Positions 23,462 to 34,900 of a DNA stretch of 64,000 nt are shown one piece after another (within the stretch, counting starts at the first letter, position 1; each line of letters starts with the position of its first letter). The position numbers were made by a program, and so were the translations under genes. Origin of the DNA: Klebsormidium nitens (lineage: Eukaryota; Streptophyta; Klebsormidiophyceae; Klebsormidiales; Klebsormidiaceae); the NCBI GenBank assembly GCA_000708835.1, contig DF237124.1:62001-126000 (forward strand). Direction: 5' to 3'. A model generated the notes under the pieces. It saw only the letters and a list, made by a program, of their open reading frames with translations. It was not told where the DNA came from and made no database searches.

Positions 23462-24067
23462 GGTTAAATGCTGAATGCCAGATTCAGCCTAGCATCGGTT
23501 AAATTTGAGAATCTACAGATGAAAAGTGGAAGAGCCAGAACGGAGAATGTCAGACGCGCAGCTCAGTCAGAGACCCTCGCCAACATGACGTGATCTTGGT
23601 CAGAAACTTGTGAAGGGAGGTGGTGCAAGTCCCGACGGGGCGGAACAACGTTGCGGCGCAAGACAGCTGTCCAATGGATGATTCAGCCCATGACCCATCA
23701 CGTGTACTCTGAGCTCCACCATGCACATCGCCTTGTTAGCTCCCTGTCCAGGTCAACCATTGGCAGACGTAAAGCAGCGTAAGCTGGATGGATTTATCAA
23801 GTCCTTCGAATCCATCCGGCGGCGGTAGCTCAGTCAGCCCTGTGGGCTGTAGCCAGGGTCGCTAGCTCGGCCTAGAGTCACGGTACACCCACGAGGCGGC
23901 GCATGGCTGGCTGCATGTACCTACCATACGAGCCCCAGAACCAAATCGGGTCCAGAAGTGGATCGGGCTGAGCTAGAAGTGGCTAGAAGTGAATCGGTTT
24001 AGGCATTTGTTACCTTAATCCAGTCTACGCCGATCGCCGATCCATCAAGTTGTTTTGCTCACTTCGA

Positions 24068-24251
24068 TAACTCTCGTGTGACCTAAGAGCCGTGTGACCT
24101 AAGATAGGCACCCGGGGGACGGGTGGGGTTGGTATGGTGGTTAGGGTGGGTTGGGGTGCGGAGCGGGTGATTATTTGGGTTAGGTGTTTTAGTTTGAAGT
24201 GCCCGGGTAACTTGTATCTTAGGTCACACGCCCGTTATCACACGAGAGTTA
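24068..24251. mobile_element. MITE-like foldback element with G-rich core
   Basis: The left arm at 24068-24107 (TAACTCTCGTGTG, then GTGTGACCTAAGATA) is the inverted partner of 24215-24251 (TATCTTAGGTCACACG, then CACACGAGAGTTA), with a few unpaired bases. The arms are about 38 bp. The core between them is strongly G-rich on the plus strand, with repeated GGGT and GGTT groups at about 24115-24160 able to form a G-quadruplex. There is no coding capacity. The structure suits a non-autonomous DNA transposon; termini TAA/TTA may include a target duplication. Confidence 0.6.
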
Positions 24252-24728
24252 CCGGTATGTTTTGCTCTTTTCAGGCGAAACGCACAATCTCGAAATGGCT
24301 GGGGGACAAGCGACCAGGCTGTCATCATCGTCCATCCTGTCAACGTCAACAAATTGACGGCTACGATTCGTCCTCTCCGGCGCAAGAGAGGAGGCCCAAG
24401 CTTAATTAATTAAGAGTCCGGTCCTGGTCGCTAGCAGCTAATGCCCAAGTGCACTCTCAGACTGGCTTCATTAGGTGAAGATCGGACGGCTGTGACAGCG
24501 TTTCGGCCATCTCAGAATTGTGCGTTCCGCCTGTTTTTGGCCAAAATCGAAGGCTTTCAGGGCTGCAAGGATCTCCCCGGGGCCAAATCAAAATGCGACT
24601 GCTGCCCCCGATGGGGTTCAGTCAGACAGGATATGTGCAGAAAACCGATTCTTAAATGGTCCATATTTGGTCTCAGCATTGCAAATAAGCGCGCAGAAAA
24701 TAAGGTGAGCCGGTATATGGTCTCGTAC

Positions 24729-25424
24729 GGTAGGTACCTACCTACCGGTATGTACGGTTCCTTCCTAGGTACCGTATTTGCGGCCGAGCATCTTGCTACG
24801 TGGCAGCTTAAGTTTTGTCAACTGAATCCTGATAGACTTCGTTGATTTTGGGATACACCGGGATTATAGAAATCACAGGTGGGGTCCCACTCACAGCCAA
24901 TGGCAAGAGACACCGTACGTAGGGGAAAAGAAGAGAGAAAAGAGAAATAAATAGGTGGCAGCAAAAAGAGAGAAATTAGAATATATGACCAGACTTATAA
25001 GGAAGTATCCAAGTATTACCCGGATATCAAATGAGCCCCAGATGACCGGTTACCGTACGGTTGGCACACGGAGCATTTGAAAACCGATTATTATTTTGAG
25101 GTACTTTACAGATCCCCCAGCCTGCCGCCCATCGATCTTCTGTATCGGACGGTTGCAAACATATTCTGAATTTCAATGACGGGGTTTTCGCGTCACTATC
25201 CGTACACTTATAGTTGGCCGGCCTCCCTCTTGATCGACACGCGGCAAAATTAACACCGTCGATATTTGGACATGCGGCATTCTGAGTGGGACCAATAAAA
25301 GAGGATTTTGTCCGGCGTGCATATGCCCACTTGGTGATTCCGTACGTCTTTCATCCGTCACAGGTAAGATGAACAGAAAGTAAGCACTCATTTTCCACAA
25401 ATCTTGGTTTATCCTACCGGTAGG
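24729..25424. repeat. Possible inverted-repeat element bounded by GTACCTACC...GGTA
   Basis: The left end has a 14-bp palindrome GGTAGGTACCTACC (24729-24742) running into CTACCGGTATGTACGG. The right end has CCTACCGGTAGG (25413-25424) followed by TACGG. In inverted orientation the ends share GTACCTACC and CCGGTA. Several CGTACGG or CCGTAC words lie in between. It may be a degenerate transposon or a locally expanded motif; neither coding sequence nor a target duplication is evident. Confidence 0.35.
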
Positions 25425-25997
25425 TACGGCACGACTGCCGAGGTAACTTCACAGGAGGGTAGATTCACCGAGTCGGAAACGAAAGCTGACGCGATGATCG
25501 AGTCATGATCGCTTTCTGGATGCAGAGAGAATGGTGGCTGGTCAGCTGGTGTGCTTCTGCCACAGCTTCCGCCCCATCCCTTCGTACGCCAAGAACCTGG
25601 CCGAGTGCAGCTGCTTCCGGCCCTTGGCATTGGCGTTCTGTGCTGTGGTGAAGTTCTCAGCACGGCCATGCATATGCACTAGAAGAGGTACAGCTACTAA
25701 GTATATTTATACGTGGATCATTCATAGAAGCCACGATGGTTTGAAGTTTGAACCTGCTTCCAGCATCAATCAAGCTGAAATCCTGTTGGTGGTGGCAGCT
25801 GGGGAGGCCGCTGCGAAGCCGGGAAGACGCATCTTTCTGCATGGTTGATGCGTGCCGTGCGGAGTTGCAGGATTGAGTTGTGTGAATGCCCTCGCTTCCT
25901 CCGTACCGTACTTTTGTTCGCTTGAGTTGTCTTACAGCTGTTGTTGTTTGAGTAAGAGATTATGCACTTGCTGCAAAGGGTCTGAGCACAGAGATCC

Positions 25998-28900
25998 ATG
26001 GACACCACTGGGAGCCTTGCCCTTCAGGGCGACAATTCCTTTGAGAGAGAGCATGGGGGGAGGCGCTCTTATGATGATGCCGTGGAGGGGTTGAATCCAT
26101 TCCGGGGGGAGAAAACGACGAATGCAGAGGGAGAGGATGATGATGAGGCGCTGCTGCGAGCGGCGCTGGAGCAGCTGCCAACGGGGTGAGAGAGAAAAAC
26201 AGTTCCCATACCACTTCTTCCTGGGCAAAAGGTTCGAGGAGTGCGAAAATACAGTGGCCTGAAGAGCTTGTTGAAGTTGCTTCATTGCTGATACGGGTAG
26301 ACCAGAAGAAGCTCCTTCAGCATGTGCCTGGCTTCTCTTGAGAAGACTGATGCAAATACCCTCTGTATAACATGCAATCTAGAGCAGGATCAAATCCTGA
26401 CATCCCTTGTGTCAAGAACAAGCAGATTGTAATAGAGGCAGATAGCATGTTATTTGTGGAACTTTAAAGTTTTGAAACAAGACTAGGAGCCCAGGCTGGA
26501 TCATCATCTCAATGAGATGATTAGGAAGGCGGCCAGGAAGGCGATTGCTGGCATTCTCAAGAATGCTCGTTTTGAGCTCATCTTAACAGAAGGAAACAGC
26601 AGCTGCTTCTTGATACTTGACCACCTTTTTGTGATATCATAATGAGTGTTGGGAAAAGTTGGTGTATCAGGGCTCATGTATCATAGCAGTATCGATCTGT
26701 CTGGTCTGGAGGGCCAACATATGGATCTTTTCTGGGTCTTGGAAGGGCTGCTCCAGTTTTCACTGCAAGCCGTGCTTCTGCTCTTAATTGGTTGGAATAA
26801 GTTACTTGCTTCCGGCCCCATCCTCTTCCAGGTCCCCAGAGGCCCGAAAGGTTGTCATTCTAACTTGCAAGCTTGACATCACCTTTGCCTTTAAGGAACT
26901 CTTATGGTATTTGATCACTTCCCCAGTAGTTAAACAGGACAAAAGGCAGTGTCGAACCCATCATCGCTCTGCACGATCAGAACTCACCACATTTTATTGT
27001 TTCTTGTCAGGTTGTAGATGCACAATGAGCCCTAACGAAACATTCTGTAGATGCACAATGAGCCCTACGAAAAGAGCAGGCGTTTCTGTGCCATGAGCCC
27101 GCTTCTTAGGTTGCGACAAGTTCACATCTTAGTGCCAGGGATTGAAGAAACACGCAACTAAGCTTCTGTTTCCCCCACAGCATTCGGGCGCAGACTGCTG
27201 TGGTTGGAAAGGAGCACAGGCCCCTTTTCGACCCCACCCGTGAGGCGCTTGTCAAGGAGGGCGGCCAGTTCTTTACGATTGATGTGAAGCACCTCACTGC
27301 GGCACAGCGGGAACATGTTGTCAGCAAGGCGCTGCAGACATCTGACCAGGACAATGAGCGCTTCCTCCAAAAGTGGCGCGAGCGCATGGACAGGTGTGTG
27401 ATGGCTTGTCCATGGGAATGTTTCTCGTTTGCCAGAGTTGGTGCGACAAAGGGAAACCGGCTGCTTAGTGCATCAGAGCGGGGGGTATGTGCTTTTGCAG
27501 CTGAGGTTGTATCGAGTGATGTATTGATCAAGTTGTCCTGAGATTGATGATCGGCGGAAGAAGTGGAGAAAGTGTGTACGGATGATCGGCGGAAGAAGTG
27601 GGACAAAGTGTGTAGGGAAAGAGTTGCGCGATTTGATGAGAAGGCGTAAGCAGTCTTCGTTGATGAGCTGAGAGAAGACAAGGGCAAATGTTTCTAAAGC
27701 ACATTCAAAAACTCGGTTCTTGTTGATAGGAAGCGCTGACGGGTAAGGTCTTGGAACGTTTTCGGCTTTGCATCAACGAGACACGAGTGACTTTGGTTTG
27801 ACCGTGTTTTGAACGAGGTGACTCTCTGGCGCGTTAATGACAAGACTCACAACTCTGCTCAGTCCCGATCATGTGCTTAGCAGTCCTGGGGTTCGTCTGT
27901 GACATGAAGTGAAAGGCCTGCTTTTTGGTCCAGGGTCGACTTGGAGCTTCCCAAAGTGGAAGTGGCCTATCACAACCTGACAGTCGAGGCCAACGTCTAC
28001 GTCGGAAGCCGCGCACTCCCCACCCTCATCAACTCGGTTCGCAACGTCTTCGAGGTCAGTATTAAGCTGCCGTCGAAGTTGGATCCGGATGGAGTTGGAC
28101 ATACCTCCCTCGGACATCTGTATCGCCCTCGAGCTAAGTTCGTGGGTTGTACGTTGTCGGCGAGGTTATGACAGGTGCTGTGATCATTCTTCTCCAAAAT
28201 TCCCGCTTGGCGTGTGCTTGATGTCCAGTCACGAGTCGAGTAGAAAGAGAAGATAGATATAGGTTGCTTCTCAGACTTGCTACTCATATATGGCTGTGGG
28301 GATTTGGGTGGGAACGGAGATTGAGCCGCGCCCTTTTGCCTTCCCAGTACACTCTTTTGCACTTTTTTGCATTTAATGACTACAAGCTTCCGCTTCTTTC
28401 CAGGACACCCTGTCGACCCTCCGCTTGAAGCGCACCAACAAGAGGAAGCTCACAATCCTTAACAACATCTCGGGCGTGCTCAAGCCGGTGAGGCCCCTTC
28501 GTTTGATCAGGCTTGTAGATACCATCGTCAGAAGTAACTCGAGAGTCCACTGGCACGATATACGAAACGCCTTCGCTTGCTGGCCATGTCAGAAAGCTGT
28601 TTGCATTTCATTACTCGAGGAATCGACACTGGCGGGGGGTCTTCAGGGCTTCTGAAGTATACTTCGTTGCTCCGCACATACATTCTAACATTCTTGAGAA
28701 GCCTCAAGCTTAATCTCTCTGGAATGTCAGCCTTCGCAATCAGATCTTGAAAGTCCGCTATTCACCTGAAACCGGCCTTGCAAAAGGTTTCGTTGAGGCT
28801 GCCATCTTGCAAACAACTTCTTTGTATCCCAAGCGGAGAGTCTCGATTCAGAGTGTTTTGTCACTATTCGGCCTCTTCTTTTCAGCAGGGATGTGCTTCA

Positions 28901-31900
28901 TCCAAGTGACGATATTTTACGTCGTATCTGATTCGACGGGTATCCCCATCTGACCCACCGTCTTTTTCTCTTCCAGGGGCGCCTGACGCTGCTCCTTGGG
29001 CCCCCCAGTTCCGGCAAGAGCACGCTCCTCCTGGCCCTCGCTGGCAAGGCCACGAGCGACCTCAAACTGACGGGCGACATCCTGTACAACGGACACCACT
29101 TCGACGAGTTCGTCGCAAAGCGCACGGCTGCATACGTGCCGCAGAACGACAAGCACATTGGGGAGCTGACGGTGCGCGAGACGCTCGACTTTGCGGCGCA
29201 GTGCCAGGGAGTGGGGGACAAGGAAGGTGCGCAAGCTGTGGAAGTTGTAACCTAGAGTCGCTCATTGAGATGCCGTCTGAGAGTTGAACTGGTGTTTTTT
29301 CTCTCCCAAACCATGCCGCTTTCAGCAGTCTGGCTGCCAGATCCTGGCTAGCCCTCTGACCTTGTCAGTGAGACCTCGGTGGTTGTTGAACAACGAGGGA
29401 GCGTTAAACCGGGGCCCTCGAAACCAGTACTAGCGGTTGAACTCATGATTCTGCGTCAAGGCCACCTTCTTAACGCCGTTCCTACCACTCGTGAAGATGC
29501 GAGCTTACCAACTTCTCGTCATCCTCGCCCGCAGAGATGCTTCGAGAGCTGTCGCGGCGCGAGGTGCGCAAGCGCATCCTGCCGGACCCGGACATCGACG
29601 CGTACATGAAGGCGGCGGCCATCTCGGGGCGGCAGCATAGCGTGGTCACGGAGTACATCCAGAAGATTCTGGGGCTCGACATCTGCGCCGACACAATCGT
29701 CGGGAACGAGATGCTGCGCGGTATCTCGGGGGGGCAGCGCAAGCGGGTCACCACCGGTGAGGATTCTTTTGCGCGGTTCTGGAGATTGGAAATTGAGTGT
29801 CAGATAGTCAGGTTATTGAAGGACATACAACGGGATAAAGTTTTGGGACCGATATTGCGGCTGCCGCCGTTGCGTTGAGCAGCGAGTCTGCATTCTTTGG
29901 CTGCGCTTCTCATGGAGCATACCCGCTGACTGCGGCAGCTGTATCACAATTCTGTCCGAATTTCCTTTAGCTAGCTTCTCACTCGCTTGCGCTGTCGATT
30001 TACAGGCGAGATGATCGTCGGCTCCAAGAAGATACTATTCATGGTAAGGATCGGTCAGCCCGCATCTGGTATCCTGGCACATGCTTCGCGATGCGCAAGG
30101 CCGCGACTTGCCTCTTTCGGTTCAGTCGTTTCCAAACGCTAAAGAATGCAACTTCTGTTTGGTGCTCCCTTCTCACCTTTTATCTTCATTCGTGCCTTAC
30201 CCGACCTAGTCAAAGTATCCGCAGCTCCCAAACTTGTCGTCACTCGACTATATCAATGTCCGCCCGCTCCTTTTCAGGACGAAATCAGCACGGGCCTGGA
30301 CAGCGCGACAACGTACCAGATCGTGCGGTGCATCCGCAACTTCGTGCACCTGCAGGACGCGACCGTCCTCGTCTCGCTCCTCCAGCCCGCGCCGGAGGCC
30401 TTCGAGCAGTTCGATGATGTCATCCTGCTCAGCGAGGGCAGCCTGGTGTACCACGGCCCGCGCGGCCGCATCCTCGAGTTCTTCGAGATGCTCGGATTCC
30501 GCTGCCCCGAGCGGAAGGGCATCGCGGACTTTCTGCAGGAGGTCACCTCGCTCAAGGACCAGCAGGTGAGGCGCAAAAGTGCTCATAATCAGAATCGAGG
30601 GTGTTCGGCTCTACAAACTTTGCTTGTACTCTCTGCGATTTCGGGGTCAGTGTTGGGGCTGTCCTGATATCGTTCTGCTGTGAGAATCTCGAAACGCTCG
30701 CAGGCTCGAAGATTTGAAGACATCTAAATACGATCTACGATCTCTTTGTCGGATTGTTGAAGCACTGTTGCATGTCCCTCTCAAGCTGAGTTGTAGCGAC
30801 CTTGAACTGGATCACGTGTCACCACCGCGAACTTACCTTTGGACTGTTGCCTACCACTTCCCAGCCGACAATCCTTTCTGTTCCTTGTGCAGCAATACTG
30901 GGCCCGCGGCACGCCGTACAAATTCGTCCCCGTAGACACTTTCGCAGAGGCGTTCCAGAAGTGGGACCTGGGCCGGGAGCTGACGGCGGCTGCGGCGGCG
31001 CCTTATGATAAGGCGGCAGGCCACCAGTCGGCGCTGGTGCGCACGCAGTATGCGCTGCGGTCGTGGGACATGTTCAAGGCGACCATGAAGCGCGAATGGA
31101 CGCTCATGGTCCGCAACCGCTTCCTCTACATCTTCCGCACCTTCCAGGTCAGTGGGAGATTTGCGAAGAAACGGAACGGAACGGAACGGAACGGACGTTT
31201 TGCTTGCTCAAGGTCTTGGTGGACTCGCTTTGATTTATCTCAGGGGATACTGTGAGGGAGCGACTGCGCTTCTTGCCTCGGGGTGTTCTGACGTCTTTTT
31301 TTGAGTGCTGGCCGGTGCTGGCCGGGCTTCTTGAAAATCAGTAGCATTCGTTGGGGCGCGCGCTCTTCCCGGAAGTATGCAGGAAGAAAGTATTTAGAGG
31401 CCCCTCTTTGTTTCAAGATATCTGCGACTCAGGCATGTTAACTTCCCAGCCAATCAAGCACAATGGGAGTTGGTTTCGTGTCGCCCCAGTTCCATCTCCG
31501 GCAAGTCGACTCCCTGCCTTGCCATGCCCCTCCCAAGCAATCCTTTTCCGCCTTTGTTTCTGCAGGTCTTTTACGTGTCGCTGATCACGAGCACGCTCTT
31601 CTTCCGCACCAGGATCTCCCCCAACAGCGTCAACGACGGCAACCTGTACATGGGCGTCCTCTTCTTCAGCCTCATCTTCATGATGTTCAACGGCTTCTCC
31701 GAGATGTCCATCATGGTAAGACAATGTTGGAGTTTAGTGAGAACCCGCCTAGCAGTTTTGGCAGTAGAGAACTTTTCAATCTGTGTCGCATCTCGCTAGC
31801 AGGAGAGGGAATAGTCCCATCAACTTTACAGAGGAGCCGTACCGCTTTTTGATGCCAGTATATCGCTTCATGGACAGCGTCGGACGTCTTCAAGCTGCTG

Positions 31901-34900
31901 CTTCGGATGTTTTTGTAGATTCCTCGGCTGAAAAGCGGTCCTCACTTCACCCTTTTGCCACGTTTCTTCAGACCACACTTCCAAATAGAGTATTCAACCC
32001 TCCAATCAAGACCTTCGGGTCCTTAATCTCAATTATCAGATCACCAATGACTGATTCATCCCGCACATTGCGCAGATTGCACGGCTGCCCGTGTTCTACA
32101 AGCAGCGCGACAACAACTTTTTCCCGGGCTGGGCGTTCAACCTGCCCATTGCCATCCTGCGCGTACCCTACTCCGTGGTCGAGGCCATCGTCTGGTCTTG
32201 CGTCGTGTACTGGGTTGTCGGCCTCGCCCCTGAAGCGGGCAGGTGAGTCCAGAACCGCTAAGAAGCCGGTGTTGATTTTCAAAACTCTTCAGCCCTATTC
32301 GGCCTCATACCGACGCGTTTGGATCACAGCTGGATTTGTGTTCTTATATTCAAGCCTCGTATGCTCATGCCGAGAACCATTGTGTTGCCGGGCTTTAGAT
32401 CCAGGCTTGGTGTATAGATGGTCTACTATCACCAGGTCATAAGTGCCCACAGGTGCGTAACTCGTGTGCTCGTTGAGCTAAGTTACATTCAATCAGCTTC
32501 AAACACCAACATTCAATCGGGGCAGAGTTTGCAGAACGAGCCAATGATCTTGGATCTTCAACGGCGAATAGTGAGACTGAGGTCACGAATGGCCGCCGCA
32601 AGCATGTTGCAACGCCCGTGTTCCTCCCCATCGCTTCCGATCCACCATAGATTTCATATACCTACCTCTCTCGTCACCTTTCGCCGCAGGTTCTTCACGT
32701 TCATGCTCATCATGTTCCTGATGCACAACCTGTCGGTGTCGCTCTTCCGCCTCATCGGCGCCGTCAGCCGCAGCATGGTGCTCGCCAACACCTTCGGCGC
32801 CTTCATCATCCTGCTCGTCTTCCTCCTCGGCGGCTTCATCATCGACAAACGTGAGCGCCGCTCTCCGGCACGCTTGCGACATGCCGTTTCTCCCTCGTTT
32901 GCTTTTCTGCAAATGCTGAAGCATTTTGAATGTCTAACTTGCTTGAGTAACGGGACTGGGTGACATAGGAAGCCTAAACTGGTCCTAAATCCGGTCATGG
33001 ACCTCCTTTTTACCAAGCTTCAAACCCGAATCTTTCAAGCTAACCCTTTAGGCCCGTCATCTAAAATTGGAGAGTGCAGAACATTTGCTGCGACGTTCGT
33101 GCAGGGGACATCGAGCCCTGGTGGGTGTGGGCCTACTGGATTGTGCCCCTCAGCTACGCTCAAAATGCGGTGGCAGTCAACGAGTTTACGGCGCCTCGCT
33201 GGAACAAGGTGAGGCCCACAGCGCCTTCCATCCGTCCGTGTGCATCATATAGCTCTAGGGCTTTGACGGCCCTGGTCAAGATCTCAACTTCTTCCTCGTT
33301 GACTATCTCTGTCGGTCGCTGCCTCCGGCTTGTCCTTGCGTCACCATAGTCAGGCCGACTGAGGTTGAGACAATGTGCAGAGATGGCCTCCCAGCCAGAC
33401 TCGCTGAAGAGGCTTCCAGCCGAATCGCGCCAGGCGACGGCTTAAGCTTGTGGTGTCACCCGGATGACTATCCCCATTCTTCGTCCCCTCCTTCTGATCT
33501 TGAATTGACATCGACTCTGACGTCTACGTTCCTCACTAAACGTTTCTACAGTACAACTACCTACCTGCATGGCACAAACCGAGATCTTTATCCCATCTTT
33601 TTCTTTACTCGCTGTTCAAACGCACTGTACACCTTTTTCCCTACCAGCCGTACCAGTACAACTTCGTGCGCGGCACGGACGCCACGCTGGGCCAGACCGT
33701 GCTGCAGAACCGGGCCATACACGAGCCCAATTGGTGGATCTGGCTCGGGGTCGGGGTTATGGCCGCTTACGTCATCCTCTTCAACGTGGGCGTCAGCCTG
33801 GCGCTCGCTTACCTGCCACGTGAGTGCCCAGCATTCGAAAGGTCCGGCTGCACCACGACACATGGAATTGTCGGAAGTTCAGATTATCAAGCTGCGGATT
33901 GGTGTCGTGTGGAAAGAAAAAGTGCTCAGACGTAGGAACACTTCTCGTGCGAGAGCTTCTTTTTTTCAGAATCTCAAAATGGTGAACACGTCACTTTCTT
34001 CACGACGCCCCTGTTAGAACTACCTTGTTATGTGTTGTCTTGAAGTACGGCGTAGTTCGCTAGCTGCAGACGGAAGTTACTTCGAACTCAACACGAGATA
34101 TGAGTATTTCAAAAGCTTTTGCCACGATAACAATGAGCAACCCGCACCGAAAACCCCGCTTGACTGCTTTTTTTCCCTTCCCCCTGCAGCTGTGGGCCGG
34201 CCGCAGGCTGTCCTCGGCGAAGAGGAGCTGCGCAACAAGGAGAAGGCCCGCCAGGGCGTCGACCACAAGGGCGACGTCGAGATGACGTCATCCATTGCGC
34301 CCGCCGGTGGCGAGGTGGCCGGCGCTTCCGCCGCCGCCGACCTTGAGTGGGGCCCCCGGGAGCTGCGCCAGGCCCCATCGATGTCCCCGGTAGACGAGGA
34401 TGGTGCTGACGTCAGCGCAAATGGCGCTGACGTCATCACGAACGGTGCTGGCGTCAGCACAAGCGCAACGGGAAATGGTGCCGCCGAGGGGAGCGGGATC
34501 CGAGGCGGGGCCGCCCGGATTGGGCGCAAGATCGACCTTTCGAACAGCACGATTCAAAAGTTCCAAAACGCGGGAGCCGCAATACCGACGACGGGGATGA
34601 TTTTGCCGTTTGAGCCCATGGCGATGACGTTCCACAACGTCAACTACTACGTAGATATGCCCAAGGTGAGATTTGTGAGTTGTGGTTTCCAAGTTTGTTG
34701 TATGAAATGGATGAGCGGAAAATGGAGAAAGCATGCGTGTCTGGAAGTGAAGAAGAACTTCGCATCGCTCGTCTCTGAAGTTGAATATGGGCCTTGCAAG
34801 AAGTGGGCTATACTTGGATGAAGACGAATCTGTAAAAAAGGAGGGTCGTTTTGCAGTTGTGGGATGCGATGAGGCAACTTCTTCCTACTTCAATGGGGCC

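Larger units (their letters stand above)
23405..25997. promoter_or_regulatory. Divergent intergenic region TST / ABCG with repeats
   Basis: 2.6 kb between the start codons of the minus-strand TST and plus-strand ABCG genes. It holds a telo-box on the TST side (23453-23461), a foldback element (24068-24251), a GTACCTACC/GGTAGGTAC repeat region (24729-25424) and a TATA-like TATATTTATA at about 25699 on the ABCG side. The open frames at 24134-24409 and 24441-24845 overlap the repeats and match nothing I recognise. Confidence 0.5.

Noticed and set aside
23445-23462. Interstitial telomere repeat
   Set aside because: Only one telo-box palindrome is present, not a TTTAGGG array; it fits a promoter element better.
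34077-34550. A 157-codon minus-strand frame inside ABCG exon 15
   Set aside because: Shadow of the GC-rich coding linker on the plus strand.
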